From NCBI GenBank assembly GCA_951828535.1, contig OX639990.1, positions 1,041,300 to 1,105,299 on the forward strand: a stretch of DNA of 64,000 bases. Direction: 5' to 3'. Of this stretch, positions 25,689 through 35,308 are shown one piece after another (position 1 is the first letter of the stretch; each line of letters starts with the position of its first letter). The position numbers and the translations under genes were made by a program. The notes below the pieces were generated by a model. That model had not been told where the DNA came from. It searched no databases and saw nothing but the letters and a program-made list of their open reading frames with translations. The stretch comes from an uncultured Candidatus Entotheonella sp. (lineage in GTDB: Bacteria > Tectomicrobia > Entotheonellia > Entotheonellales > Entotheonellaceae).

Positions 25689-26342
25689 ATGCGGCCTTTC
25701 AGCGAATGCACCCTCTATCTCATAACCGATCGCGCCCTGTCTCGCGGTCGCTCCACGGTTGACGTCGTCCGGGCAGCCTTGGCAGGTGGTGTGGATGTCG
25801 TTCAACTCCGAGACAAGGAAGCCGAGGTGACTACGATAATTGAGGAAGGCATGCGCGTTCATGAACTAACGGCGCGTTACCAGGTACCGCTTATCGTTAA
25901 TGATCGCGTCGACATTGCTTTGGCTATCGAAGCGGAGGGTGCCCACGTAGGACAGACGGATCTGCCCGCCCACATGGCCAGAAAGCTGCTGCCGACGCCA
26001 AATCTACTTGGTGTCTCCACGTCTTCGGTCGACATGGCACGCCGCGCTCAGCAGCAACAGGCTGATTACGTTGGATTCGGCCCCATCTATCAGACAGCCA
26101 CGAAAGAGACGGCAGCCTCGCCCCGCGGCACCGAGATGATGCACGATACCCTCGAAGCAATTGACATCCCGCTCGTCGCCTTGGGAGGAATATCCGATCG
26201 CAACATATCGGAAGTCGTCGCGGCCGGCGCTGACCATGTAGCGGTCTGCTCCGAAATCGTAAGCGCCAGGGACGTCGAAAGAGCCACTGCCACCCTCAAA
26301 GAGATGATGCTACAGGCTCAGGCGAAACGTCGCGCCCGGTAA
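25689..26342 (+). CDS. thiE: Thiamine phosphate synthase
   Basis: TIM-barrel enzyme joining the thiazole and pyrimidine halves of thiamine. The 217-residue protein has the family segments VVQLRDKE, PLIVNDRVDIAL, GAHVGQTDLP, YVGFGPIYQTATK and VALGGISDRN, covering the pyrophosphate- and phosphate-binding loops. It is 11 bases downstream of the DUF151-PDZ gene and probably co-transcribed. It ends 17 bases from the convergent lgt stop. No other thi genes or a THI riboswitch were seen. Confidence 0.94.
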   Translation: MRPFSECTLYLITDRALSRGRSTVDVVRAALAGGVDVVQLRDKEAEVTTIIEEGMRVHELTARYQVPLIVNDRVDIALAIEAEGAHVGQTDLPAHMARKLLPTPNLLGVSTSSVDMARRAQQQQADYVGFGPIYQTATKETAASPRGTEMMHDTLEAIDIPLVALGGISDRNISEVVAAGADHVAVCSEIVSARDVERATATLKEMMLQAQAKRRAR

Positions 26343-26359
26343 CCGGCCGCTCAGCCAAG

Positions 26360-27160
26360 CTACGAAGCAGCGACGCGATGATCTCGCGGCCGCAGCAGAT
26401 ACACTCCGACCACGATCATCACGAGGCTCACCACATGCGGCAAGCGTAGGGGGCCGAGATAAAGATCATCGGCCCGAAAGAGGGACGTGAACGACCGCAC
26501 GCAGGCGTAGTAAATCAGATATATCCCCGCCAACCCGCCCTCAGGCAGGCGAGATTTGCGCAGGCTCCACAGCAGCACGAAACCGATCAGGTTCAAAACC
26601 AACTCGTACAGCATGACCGGATGCAGTGGCACTTGGCCAAACTCTCGTCCAGCCATGCTCGTAGGCGGAAACACCACGCCCATCCATTCGGGGAAATGCT
26701 GAAGCCAGCCCGGCAATTGCGATGAACGCAACGGGTAGCCGTGCGCGTCGCCGTTCATGAAATTGCCGAAGCGGCCCAGGGCGTGCCCCAGAATCAGCAC
26801 CGGAACGGCCATGTCCCACAACGTTCGCACAGAGATGCCGCTTGAACGAGCGTATAGCCACAAGCCGATCATGCCACCAATAATGCCGCCGTGGATTGCC
26901 ATGCCACCTTCCCAAATGGCGAATATCTTCAGAGGGTTGGCGCTGTAATGTCCCCACTTGAAAATCACGTAATACAGGCGCCCGCCTAAGAACCCGGCCA
27001 CAAAGGCGTAAAAGGCCGCGTCCACGATGCGCTCCGGCGACAGGCCGCGCCGTTTGGCCTCCAGACGCAGCAAGACGATGCCGACCAACAGGGCAATTAC
27101 GTACATCAGGCCGTAATACCGCACCACAAACGGCCCTATGCGAAATACCTCTGGATACAC
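26360..27160 (-). CDS. lgt: Prolipoprotein diacylglyceryl transferase
   Basis: Inner-membrane enzyme that adds diacylglycerol to the lipobox Cys of prolipoproteins. The product is about 266 residues with at least six hydrophobic helices. It has the Lgt signature HALGRFGNFMNGDAHG (catalytic Arg, Asn and acidic residue) and the N-terminal RYYGLMY with the conserved Tyr. GTG 27160 is chosen because GGAG lies 8 bases upstream; a TTG at 27190 would add ten residues. It follows miaA by 43 bases. Substrates in this window include the small lipoprotein at 21659. Confidence 0.95.
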   Translation of the reverse strand: MYPEVFRIGPFVVRYYGLMYVIALLVGIVLLRLEAKRRGLSPERIVDAAFYAFVAGFLGGRLYYVIFKWGHYSANPLKIFAIWEGGMAIHGGIIGGMIGLWLYARSSGISVRTLWDMAVPVLILGHALGRFGNFMNGDAHGYPLRSSQLPGWLQHFPEWMGVVFPPTSMAGREFGQVPLHPVMLYELVLNLIGFVLLWSLRKSRLPEGGLAGIYLIYYACVRSFTSLFRADDLYLGPLRLPHVVSLVMIVVGVYLLRPRDHRVAAS

Positions 27161-27203
27161 GTAGATCTCCAGGTGTCGAGCGCACCCCAAGAACCCACGG
27201 GCG

Positions 27204-28160
27204 TCACATGCTGCGCGCCTCTACTTGCGAGTCCATCCCAATACATAACGTTTTGACGGTGTCCGTCACCACAGTGCCTTCATTCACGCGGGTGAGATTG
27301 TACCAGGACAAGTCTGGAAACTTGGCAAACCACGTCAACTGCCGTTTGGCAAAACGCCGCGTCGCTTGTTTGATGGCATCGACAGCTTCCTGCCACTCCA
27401 TTCGGCCCGCCAGATGGCCCAGTAATTCCCGGTAGCCAAGACTATTCATCGCTGCGCACGTCTCCGTATAGCCGCACGCAATCAGCCTCTCGATTTCCGC
27501 TAGCCAACCCGCCGCGAGCATGGCGTCCGTTCGTTCCTCGATACGGGCATAGAGCTCGGCACGGTCGCGCGTCAAAGCAATCCCCACATACGGATACAAC
27601 GGCTTGTGCATCTGATGGCGGGAACAGTGTTCAGAAAACGGTACGCCAGTCAGGTAGGTCACCTCCAGGGCTCTCACAACACGCACGCGGTCTTTCACAT
27701 GGCAGGTTGCCGCCGCGGTCGGGTCGGCCCGCTGCAACAAGGTGTGCAACGCGGCGTTTCCGTGACGGTCTGCGTAGGCACACAACTCAGCCCGCAGGAG
27801 CGCATTCGCCGGCGGAACCGGCATGAGGCCGTAAAGCAATGCCTGCAGGTACAACCCACTACCTGCAACAAGCACTGCGCGCCGTCCGCGTCCTCTGATG
27901 TCATCGAGGGCTTGCCGCGCAAGGTCGGCGCACTTGGCCGCGTTGCCTGATTGGTCGGGCAGGAGCACATCGAGTAGATGATGAGGCACTTCAGCCTGTT
28001 GGGAGGGAGTAGGTTTCGCGGTGCCGATGTCCAAATGGCGGTACATCTGTCGCGAATCGATATTGACGATCTCGGCATGGATTGCGCGAGCAAGGCGCAA
28101 AGAAAGGGCAGTCTTTCCCACCGCAGTGGGTCCGACAATGACGACCAACGGGTTGATCAC
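27204..28160 (-). CDS. miaA: tRNA dimethylallyltransferase
   Basis: Transfers a dimethylallyl group to A37 of tRNAs reading UNN codons. The 318-residue protein has the P-loop VGPTAVGKTALS, then NIDSRQMYRHLDIGTAKP, HHLLDVL and GSGLYLQALLYGL. Near the C-terminus it has QATRRFAKRQLTWFAKF, the tRNA- and diphosphate-binding features of MiaA. Length is standard. It lies downstream of ihfB, in the same direction as cmk-rpsA-ihfB. Confidence 0.96.
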   Translation of the reverse strand: MINPLVVIVGPTAVGKTALSLRLARAIHAEIVNIDSRQMYRHLDIGTAKPTPSQQAEVPHHLLDVLLPDQSGNAAKCADLARQALDDIRGRGRRAVLVAGSGLYLQALLYGLMPVPPANALLRAELCAYADRHGNAALHTLLQRADPTAAATCHVKDRVRVVRALEVTYLTGVPFSEHCSRHQMHKPLYPYVGIALTRDRAELYARIEERTDAMLAAGWLAEIERLIACGYTETCAAMNSLGYRELLGHLAGRMEWQEAVDAIKQATRRFAKRQLTWFAKFPDLSWYNLTRVNEGTVVTDTVKTLCIGMDSQVEARSM

Positions 28161-28318
28161 CTGGAGACCATTCCTGCAACAAAAGCAACAGCCCTGACTG
28201 ACCAGATACCAAGCGGCCGATCATCCAATGCATGCGGCCGTCAGTGTCTATGTGTGGGTGTATGGGTCAGGAACGAATTTTGCAACATTGCGGCACAAAA
28301 CGAGAGTGGGATATAAAG

Positions 28319-28594
28319 CTATCTGTCTACGACTTCCCGAAGTTCCTTCCCGGCCTTAAAAAAGGGCACCTTCTTGGAGGGGATTTGGACCGTGTCGCCG
28401 GTTTTGGGATTGCGCCCTTCCCGGGCGTTGCGGCTACGGGTCCGGAAACTGCCGAAGCCTCGCAACTCGACTTTGTCGCCCTCTTTCAAGGCGTCAGTAA
28501 TACATGCGAACAGAATGTTGACGATGGTTTCGGTTTGCTTCTTGGTAAGGTGAATTTTGTCGGCAACTCTTCCAGCAAGCTCTGCTTTTGTCAT
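28319..28594 (-). CDS. ihfB: Integration host factor beta / HU-family protein
   Basis: Small DNA-bending protein. ATG 28594 gives 91 residues with an HU/IHF dimer core: MTKAELAGRVADK, VELRGFGSFRTRSR, and the minor-groove arm GRNPKTGDTVQIP, whose Pro intercalates. The end is VPFFKAGKELREVV. The cmk-rpsA-ihfB order argues for IHF beta rather than HU. A nine-residue in-frame extension upstream is unlikely. It lies 229 bases beyond rpsA; no promoter was confidently found in that gap. Confidence 0.9.
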   Translation of the reverse strand: MTKAELAGRVADKIHLTKKQTETIVNILFACITDALKEGDKVELRGFGSFRTRSRNAREGRNPKTGDTVQIPSKKVPFFKAGKELREVVDR

Positions 28595-28823
28595 GTATCC
28601 AGCCTCACCGAAGGAAAACACTTAATGGAGGACGCGTTTCCCGTCTACGCTTTACCATCGCTACGCCTGTCATGCCTCGCCACAATGGACAAAGAGGCCC
28701 ACTTCAACCCAGCGCATGAAAACCACAGGGGCTGACAGTGTTTTTCCTTGTACCGGTCTTGTTCAGGTCGGGTTCGGAGCTTTGTGATACGAGGTCTTCG
28801 CTGTGGGCAGAAAGATTAAGTTC

Positions 28824-30662
28824 TTAGCCTTCCTGTTCCTGCTGCTCTTGCTGTTCTCTCATGGCATCCGCCAAAGCGGATTGCAGACCCGACATTGACT
28901 CCGAAATGACATCGTCCATTACCGGGCCTTCGACGGGCAGATTCTCGTTATCCGGCTCTTCCTGGCGCTCAACTTCCTCCGTCATGGCACGAATGCTGAG
29001 ACCAATTTTGCGCGTTGCAACTTCAATTTTGATGATCTTGGTGTCGAGCTCCTGTCCCACGGAGACGACCTCCTCGGGATCCGTGACCTTGCCTTGGCCG
29101 AGCTCGGACAGATGAATAAGGCCCTCCACACCATCCTCGAGTTCCGCGAACGCCCCGAAATTGGTTATCTTGACGATCTTCACCTGCACTTCCTGTCCAA
29201 CCTGATATTTCGTTTCAACCAGCGTCCAGGGGTCGGGTTCCATCTGCTTCAGGCCAAGAGACAAGCGTTCGTTTTCTTTGTCAACATTAAGCACCACGGC
29301 GCAAACGCGCTGGCCCTTCTTGAGGATTTCAGACGGGTGCTTGACCCGCTGGGTCCACGACATGTCGGAGATGTGGATCAAGCCGTCAATGCCCTCTTCC
29401 AACGCGATGAACGCCCCGAAATCCGTCAGGTTCCGCACCTTGCCTTCAATCTCACCACCCACGGGATAACGCTCGTCCACCGTCGTCCATGGATTCGGCT
29501 CGATCTGCTTCATACCCAAGGAGATGCGTTTCCTTTCCTTGTCAACACTCAAAACGACAGCCTCAATCATATCGCCGATATTGACGATCTTTGAGGGGTG
29601 CCGTGTGCGTCGCGCCCACGACATCTGCGAGACGTGAACGAGCCCTTCTATGCCCTCTTCCAGTTCAATGAAAGCGCCGTAATCCGTAATACTGACAACC
29701 TTGCCGGACACCCTGGATTCCTCGGGATATTTCTCGGCAACGCTCGTCCAAGGATCGGGCGTCGTCTGTTTGAGACCAAGCGATACGCGTTCATGTTCCT
29801 GGTCGAATTTGAGGACCATAACGGTCACGTTGTCGCCAATGGCAAACAGTTCGGAGGGATGACTGACGCGGCCCCAAGACATGTCGGTGATGTGGAGCAA
29901 TCCATCAATGCCGCCGAGGTCGATAAAGGCGCCGTACTCGGTGATGTTCTTGACCACGCCTTCAACAGTCTGGCCCTCGGCCAATGAGGCCAGCGTTTTC
30001 TCCTTGGCCTGTTGCCGCTCCTCTTCGAGCAGGACGCGGCGCGATAGGACGATGTTGCCACGGCGTTTGTTCAGCTTGATAATACGCATCTGCAGCTTCT
30101 CGCCAATGAGCTTGTCGAGGTTGCGAACCGGCCGCAGGTCAATCTGCGACCCGGGCAGAAACGCCTTGAGGCCGATGTCAACCGTCAAACCGCCCTTGAT
30201 GCGCGCGATAACCACGCCCTCGACGACCTCGTCCCGGTCGTAGCGCTGGCTGATCTCGTCCCAGACTTTGATGCGGTTCGCCTTTTCCTTGGACAGGACG
30301 ACCTGGCCTTCGCTGTCTTCCTTCTCTTCAAGCAGAACGTCCAATTCTTCGCCAACCTGAAGCTGGCTTCCATGGTCGGGGAATTCGTCCAGATCAATTG
30401 TCCCTTCGGACTTGTAGCCGACATCTATCAACACGGTGTCCCGTCCGATGTGCACCACACGCCCACGGACAATCTCGCCTTCCTGGATATGCTTGAGACT
30501 TTCCTCATAGAGCTTTTCCAGTTCCTCGCTGCTGCTGACGTCCGTCTCAACAACCGCAGATTCACTGGCCTCTAGCACAGGCGCCACCTCTGGTGCTTCC
30601 TGCTCCACCGCCTCTGGTGCTTCCTGCTCTATGGCCTCAACTTGCCCCGGTTTGTCAGTCAT
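28824..30662 (-). CDS. rpsA: 30S ribosomal protein S1
   Basis: mRNA-binding ribosomal protein. From ATG 30662 (GGAGG upstream) it has 612 residues and six S1 repeats: EIVRGRVVHIGRD, EVVEGVVIARIKGG, QTVEGVVKNITEYGAFIDLG, SRVSGKVVSITDYGAFIELE, GEIEGKVRNLTDFGAFIALE and QEVQVKIVKITNFGAFAELE. The first two are divergent, as in E. coli S1, and bind the ribosome. An N-terminal extension of about 55 acidic residues, rich in Glu-Ala-Pro and partly repeated (IEQEAPE, VEQEAPE), precedes repeat 1 and is longer than in E. coli. It is preceded by cmk and followed by ihfB, the classical order. Confidence 0.96.
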   Translation of the reverse strand: MTDKPGQVEAIEQEAPEAVEQEAPEVAPVLEASESAVVETDVSSSEELEKLYEESLKHIQEGEIVRGRVVHIGRDTVLIDVGYKSEGTIDLDEFPDHGSQLQVGEELDVLLEEKEDSEGQVVLSKEKANRIKVWDEISQRYDRDEVVEGVVIARIKGGLTVDIGLKAFLPGSQIDLRPVRNLDKLIGEKLQMRIIKLNKRRGNIVLSRRVLLEEERQQAKEKTLASLAEGQTVEGVVKNITEYGAFIDLGGIDGLLHITDMSWGRVSHPSELFAIGDNVTVMVLKFDQEHERVSLGLKQTTPDPWTSVAEKYPEESRVSGKVVSITDYGAFIELEEGIEGLVHVSQMSWARRTRHPSKIVNIGDMIEAVVLSVDKERKRISLGMKQIEPNPWTTVDERYPVGGEIEGKVRNLTDFGAFIALEEGIDGLIHISDMSWTQRVKHPSEILKKGQRVCAVVLNVDKENERLSLGLKQMEPDPWTLVETKYQVGQEVQVKIVKITNFGAFAELEDGVEGLIHLSELGQGKVTDPEEVVSVGQELDTKIIKIEVATRKIGLSIRAMTEEVERQEEPDNENLPVEGPVMDDVISESMSGLQSALADAMREQQEQQEQEG

Positions 30663-30750
30663 GGGAATTCCAGCCTCCAGATTAACTACGGACTGCAACG
30701 CTGAGACGACGTGACCTTGCCACACTCAGGGCCAAGGCGCGCAGGCAGGC

Positions 30751-31449
30751 TCAAACGTTACCCCGCAGGATGTTGTGTTGCGTCTCTGATACCATAGTCT
30801 GCACGACAGCGTCAATAGAGAAATCCGCCGTATCAATAACGTGCGCATCTGCCGCCGGGACCAACGGCGCGAGGGCACGGGTGCGGTCCTGCTCATCGCG
30901 TTCGGCAATGGCCTGCCTGACTTCTTCAAACGTGCCGCCGTAGCCCGCCTGCCGCATTTCCTGCCACCGCCGTCGGGCTCTGACATCGAGCGAGGCGTCC
31001 AGGAAAAACTTCACGTCGGCGTCCGGAAATACGACCGTGCCAATGTCTCGTCCCTCCATGACCAGACTCCCGTGACAGCGCAGGCGGCGCAACTGCGCCG
31101 TGACCGTCTGGCGCACCGCACGCAGGGTGGCAACCGCCGAGGCAGCTTTGCCCACGGCCTCCCCGGCCAACGCCTCTGAGATATCTCGTCCGTGCACCCA
31201 AACGGCGGATTGCCCAGGACAAAGTACGATGTCGATCATGGTTTCCGCCACAAGCGCAGCGATACGGTCGCCGTCTCGCGGGGACATGTCGTGCGACTCC
31301 ACGAGCCAGCCGACGGCACGATACATGGCCCCCGATTGCGCGTAGTGGAAACCGAGCGCTTGAGCCAACATTTTGGCAGCCACACTCTTGCCGACCCCGG
31401 AGGGGCCGTCGATAGCCACGACTATTGGCTCAGAGGGCTCGCCCGCCAT
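30751..31449 (-). CDS. cmk: Cytidylate kinase
   Basis: Phosphorylates CMP and dCMP. From ATG 31449 the 232-residue protein has the P-loop VAIDGPSGVGKSVAAKML, the CMP-binding segment YAQSGAMYRAVGWL, and MEGRDIGTVVFPDADVKFFL. Typical length. ATG 31449 is preferred over the upstream reading to 31497, which would run into the divergent glutaredoxin gene's leader. First gene of the cmk-rpsA-ihfB cluster. Confidence 0.96.
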   Translation of the reverse strand: MAGEPSEPIVVAIDGPSGVGKSVAAKMLAQALGFHYAQSGAMYRAVGWLVESHDMSPRDGDRIAALVAETMIDIVLCPGQSAVWVHGRDISEALAGEAVGKAASAVATLRAVRQTVTAQLRRLRCHGSLVMEGRDIGTVVFPDADVKFFLDASLDVRARRRWQEMRQAGYGGTFEEVRQAIAERDEQDRTRALAPLVPAADAHVIDTADFSIDAVVQTMVSETQHNILRGNV

Positions 31450-31610
31450 CAGATGCCTTTCCAAAGGGAATACGGATACTGGAACGCTGCGAATCAATGA
31501 CGGAATACCGGGGTTGCGCTACGTCTTGTTACCGAGTTTGCATGCTGATACGCTGCTCTGTCGTCTGGCGCAATAGAGTAACCCCTCACAACGCCATCGC
31601 CGGCTGTGAG

Positions 31611-31913
31611 ATGAGACGGATGGCCGAAATCGTTCCCCCGACAGTCGAGATATTGGGCAAGCCCGATTGCCACCTCTGCCACGAAGCAAAAGCACTTCTG
31701 CAAGCGCTTCGGGCCAGCTATTCGTTTTCCCTGCGCGAAGTGGATATCACCAAGCGGGCGGACCTGCTGGCCCGTTACCAGGAAGAGATTCCCGTCGTTT
31801 TCATCAACGGTCGCAAAGCCTTCAAGTATCGCGTCGATCCGAAACAGTTCATCCGCGCACTGCACCGGGCTCAGCCGCGACGTTGGCGCCTGCCTTGGAC
31901 ACGGGAATCGTGA
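31611..31913 (+). CDS. Glutaredoxin-like thioredoxin-fold protein
   Basis: About 100 residues (ATG 31611; ATG 31620 also possible). It has the thioredoxin-fold start VEILGKPDCHLCHEAKALL with CxxC as C-H-L-C, then LREVDITKRADLLARY and the cis-Pro strand EIPVVFINGRKAF. This matches the DUF836/glutaredoxin-2-like small proteins. It is probably a thiol-disulfide exchange protein. It diverges from cmk and converges with ribF, whose stop lies 14 bases beyond its own. No obvious partner. Confidence 0.8.
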   Translation: MRRMAEIVPPTVEILGKPDCHLCHEAKALLQALRASYSFSLREVDITKRADLLARYQEEIPVVFINGRKAFKYRVDPKQFIRALHRAQPRRWRLPWTRES

Positions 31914-31927
31914 CCCGCAAAACGGCT

Positions 31928-32854
31928 CTATCCAGCGTGGATGCGTCGTGCCTGCTGGACGTCACAGGCAATTTGTGCCACCAGTTCATCGACTGAGGCA
32001 AACTTTCGCTCATCACGGACTCGCGCAACAAAGGCCACGCCTAGTTGGGCATCGTACAGGTCACCCTCGAAGTCAAGCAGATGCACCTCCACACTGAGGG
32101 ATTCGTTGCCAAACGTTGGATTGTTTCCCACGTTTGCAACGCCGGGATAGTGCCGGCCCTTCCACTCCACACGCACGGCGTACACGCCCACACGGGGCAC
32201 GAGCTCGTGATCGATGCGGACGTTTGCGGTGGGGAAGCCAAGCTTGGCGCCGCGGTGGAAACCCTCCACAACCGAACCGGCCAAGACGTAATTCCGGCCG
32301 AGCAGACGGGCGGCCTCTTCGACCTGCCCCTTTTGCAGCAAGGCGCGGATCGTGGAGCTACTCACCACCGTGTCCCCCAGCTTGACCGCCGGGATGACCG
32401 TGACCTCGTATCCATGCGCCGCGGCCTGTTGCTGGAGCAGCGACACGTTGCCGGCCCGACAATGGCCAAAGCGGAAATCGTATCCCACCACAAGCTCATG
32501 AACACCGATGCGTTCCTGCAACACGTCGCGGATGAAGGCAAGGGGTTTCTGGCGGGCAAATTGTTCCGTAAAGGGAATCCACAGACCTACCCTGACGCCC
32601 AAGGCACCAATCAGGCTGCGCTTCTGGGCGTTGGTGGTCAGAACCAGCGGCGCCCTCTCGGGGGCAAGCACTTTTAACGGATGACAATCAAACGTGAACA
32701 CCATGGGGGTACCGCCGATCTCGTCCGCTCGGCTCACCACGTGCCTGAAAATTTTCTGGTGGCCAAGATGCACGCCGTCGAAGTTGCCGAGAGCGAGAAC
32801 AGGCTTGGGATATGAAGTCGGTTCGATAGCAGCAAGGCTCTCGTGGATCCGCAT
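31928..32854 (-). CDS. ribF: Bifunctional riboflavin kinase/FAD synthetase
   Basis: Makes FMN and FAD. From ATG 32854 the protein has 308 residues. The N-terminal nucleotidyltransferase has LALGNFDGVHLGHQ, FTFDCHPLKVL, VGYDFRFGHCRAG and SSSTIRALL. The C-terminal flavokinase has RGAKLGFPTANV, YAVRVEWKG and NVGNNPTFG. Full length. FAD/FMN supply suits the many flavoenzymes in the window. The longer reading to 33043 has no ribosome site. Confidence 0.96.
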   Translation of the reverse strand: MRIHESLAAIEPTSYPKPVLALGNFDGVHLGHQKIFRHVVSRADEIGGTPMVFTFDCHPLKVLAPERAPLVLTTNAQKRSLIGALGVRVGLWIPFTEQFARQKPLAFIRDVLQERIGVHELVVGYDFRFGHCRAGNVSLLQQQAAAHGYEVTVIPAVKLGDTVVSSSTIRALLQKGQVEEAARLLGRNYVLAGSVVEGFHRGAKLGFPTANVRIDHELVPRVGVYAVRVEWKGRHYPGVANVGNNPTFGNESLSVEVHLLDFEGDLYDAQLGVAFVARVRDERKFASVDELVAQIACDVQQARRIHAG

Positions 32855-32981
32855 TGAGGTATTCCGCTGGTTTCTAATGTGCGTGAAGGTGGGCCGCAAT
32901 CGACTTGTGATGTGGGAAACTATACCATAACTCGCTTTCTCGACTCCCCCTATGGATACCGGAAGCAAGGGCAGAATGCGC

Positions 32982-33010
32982 TTGACAGAACCCGTTCTCC
33001 TCTGCAAAAC
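32982..33010 (+). promoter_or_regulatory. Candidate promoter of the TolC-like gene
   Basis: TTGACA at 32982-32987, 17-base spacer, CAAAAC at 33005-33010. The -35 is perfect but the -10 is poor. It lies in the 376-base gap between ribF and the TolC-like gene; nothing else was recognised in that gap. Confidence 0.3.
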
Positions 33011-33230
33011 TCCGGACCTCTGCTGGGTTGGATGCCAAGGCACACCTTTACGATCGCCACACCACCTGTCGCCAATTTACCAACAGTCATCCGAACATCC
33101 GTCAGCGTCACTACCCGGCTATGCTTTGGTTGCAGGAAGAAGTTGCGCGCCGGCCTGCACCAGAGGGGCCGTTGAACGGTTCGTTGCCGGAGTGCCTACG
33201 GGCGAGGGCGGCAACGACGAAAGGGGGTTA

Positions 33231-34841
33231 ATGAGCATGCAACGCGGTAGCCGCATGCACGCATCGGGATCGGTATTCGCTGCTGTCCGGCCATTGCTCG
33301 CGTTGATCGTCGCTGCCTGTCTTAGCCATGCCGGATGGCTCGCCCCCCCGGCGCAGGCGCAGCAACGCGAAATGGAACTTTCCCTGCGCGAGGCCACGGC
33401 CTTTGCCCTGCAAGGCAATCTGAACATTCAAATCGCCGGCCTGGAACCCCGCATCCGGGAGGCGCAGGTCGCTGCCGAGGAAGGGATATTCGATATCCAG
33501 TTGCACGCTTCGGCCACCGTGTCAGACTCCCGCCTCCTTTCCACCTCGCCCTTCTTCCGCGAGTTGGTTGGCGACGGCTCCGTTGCCCAAGACAACACGC
33601 AAGAGCAATCCATCGGCTTCGGGTTGTCGCGCCTCAATCATTGGGGTGGCACGTATGGCGTGGAACTTTCTGAGATACGCCTGGAGTCCACTCGGCGCGC
33701 ACCGGACACGGCGGAGGATTCGCCCATCGCATCCAACACATACAATACCGCCGAGCTTCAACTCAAAGTCACCCAACCCCTCCTGAAGAACTTCGGCTCG
33801 CAGGTCACCAACAACCGCATTGTCATCGCACAAAACAACCTCTCCATGTCCCAGGAAGATTTCCGCCTGCAAATCACCGACGTAACCGCTCAGGTCCAAG
33901 AGGCCTACTGGGACCTTGTGTTTCGCCGTCAGGATCTGGAGGTCCGACGCCAGCAACGGGCACTGGCAGAGCAACTTCTGGATCAGATTCGCAAGCAGGT
34001 AGCCGTCGGCACGCTGGCGCCCATCGAGGTGCTGCAGGCCGAAACGGAAATTGCCCGCGTCGAAGAACGCATCCTCGTTGCCGAAAACACGCTGCGGACG
34101 ACGGAAGACCGACTCAAACGCATCATGAACCTCAGCCTGCTCGGCGAGTACGCGGACGTCGTGTTGTTGCCCGTTGACACCCCGTCCTACGATGCCCGCA
34201 CCATCAACCAGGAAGAACAGATTCGTCAGGCCCTGGAGCAACGCGTCGACCTCATGCAGGAGAAGCTGATGCTGGAAAACCAGCGCGTCACGCTCATCTT
34301 CAGCGAGAATCAGGCCCTGCCCACCCTCGACCTGGAAACCAGTCTGCGCGTCAACGGCGTCAGCAAGAACTTCGATGACCACCTCGGCGAGTTCGATCCA
34401 GGCAAGCGGTATCGCTGGGACATCAGCCTGCAATTCAGCCGGCCGTTGGGCAATCGACAGGCCAAAAATCGCATCACGCAATCCCGCCTGGCCATCCGCC
34501 AGCAGATGCTGCGTATCAAGAACCTGGAAGAAGAGATTATCCGGCAGGTTCGCGCCGCTACACGTGACGTGATGACCCATGCCCAGCGGGTGCGAGCCTC
34601 GCGCGTGTCGAGCCAGCTGGCGCAAAAGCAGCTCGAGGCCGAGGAGAAGAAGCTGCAAGTCGGTCTGTCAACCGTGTTCACGGTGCTGGATTTCCAGGGG
34701 GATTTGAGCGTCGAGCGCTCGAAGGAAATCAACGCCCTGACCGACTACCTGCAAGCCCTCATCCGCCTCGAAGCAGCCAAGAACACGCTCCTGAGTTCCT
34801 ACAACATCACCCTGCAACCGGACGGCCCGCGCTTGCAATGA
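33231..34841 (+). CDS. TolC-family outer-membrane efflux protein
   Basis: Outer-membrane channel of tripartite efflux or type I secretion systems. From ATG 33231 (AAGGGGG upstream) the product has about 536 residues with a signal peptide ending in AQAQQ near residue 45. Two outer-membrane-efflux halves follow: LSLREATAFALQGNLNIQIA; a helical segment with AQVQEAYWDLVFRRQDLEV; QVAVGTLAPIEVLQAETEIA; then KNRITQSRLAIRQQML and QVGLSTVFTVLDFQGDL in the second half. No inner-membrane pump or adaptor gene is adjacent. Substrate unknown. Confidence 0.88.
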   Translation: MSMQRGSRMHASGSVFAAVRPLLALIVAACLSHAGWLAPPAQAQQREMELSLREATAFALQGNLNIQIAGLEPRIREAQVAAEEGIFDIQLHASATVSDSRLLSTSPFFRELVGDGSVAQDNTQEQSIGFGLSRLNHWGGTYGVELSEIRLESTRRAPDTAEDSPIASNTYNTAELQLKVTQPLLKNFGSQVTNNRIVIAQNNLSMSQEDFRLQITDVTAQVQEAYWDLVFRRQDLEVRRQQRALAEQLLDQIRKQVAVGTLAPIEVLQAETEIARVEERILVAENTLRTTEDRLKRIMNLSLLGEYADVVLLPVDTPSYDARTINQEEQIRQALEQRVDLMQEKLMLENQRVTLIFSENQALPTLDLETSLRVNGVSKNFDDHLGEFDPGKRYRWDISLQFSRPLGNRQAKNRITQSRLAIRQQMLRIKNLEEEIIRQVRAATRDVMTHAQRVRASRVSSQLAQKQLEAEEKKLQVGLSTVFTVLDFQGDLSVERSKEINALTDYLQALIRLEAAKNTLLSSYNITLQPDGPRLQ

Positions 34842-34867
34842 CGCGCGCGGACCGGTAAAGGCACATC

Positions 34868-35308
34868 ATGCGGATTTTGGGTCTGGACGTTGGCGACCGT
34901 CGCATCGGTGTCGCGGTAAGCGACGAGCTGGCCCTTTTCGCTCAGGGCCTGTTCGTGCTCGAACGGCGCAGCCTCGCTGTCGACACAGCTGCTTTGCGGG
35001 AGGTGATGAGCGAATACGACGTCACCCGGATTGTCGTAGGCATGCCTCGCAACATGAACGGCTCGTATGGCCCACAGGCGGAAAAAACGGCGTCCTTCAT
35101 CGACCGCCTCGAACAGTCCTGCGGCCTGCCCTGTATTGCCTGGGATGAACGACTCACCACACAGCAGGCCGAGCGCGTGCTGATCGCCGCCAACCAGCGG
35201 CGCAGCAAACGCAAGGCCGTGCGGGATAAGCTCGCCGCGCAGCTTATCCTGCAAAGCTATCTCGATCACCAGCGCCTGACCGCCAAGACTCCACCCACCC
35301 AAGCGTGA
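34868..35308 (+). CDS. ruvX: Holliday junction resolvase-like RuvX/YqgF
   Basis: 146-residue RNase H-fold protein of the YqgF family, linked to pre-16S rRNA processing and/or recombination. Motifs: MRILGLDVGDRRIGVAVSD (first catalytic Asp), IVVGMPRNMNGSYGPQA, and WDERLTTQQAE with the second acidic site. Length is normal. It is preceded by the TolC-like gene (26 bases) and overlaps mltG by four bases (GTGA), so translational coupling is likely. Confidence 0.92.
   Translation: MRILGLDVGDRRIGVAVSDELALFAQGLFVLERRSLAVDTAALREVMSEYDVTRIVVGMPRNMNGSYGPQAEKTASFIDRLEQSCGLPCIAWDERLTTQQAERVLIAANQRRSKRKAVRDKLAAQLILQSYLDHQRLTAKTPPTQA

Noticed and set aside
33522-34658. 378-residue minus-strand open frame
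   Set aside because: Antisense to the TolC-like gene; no start signal or domain.
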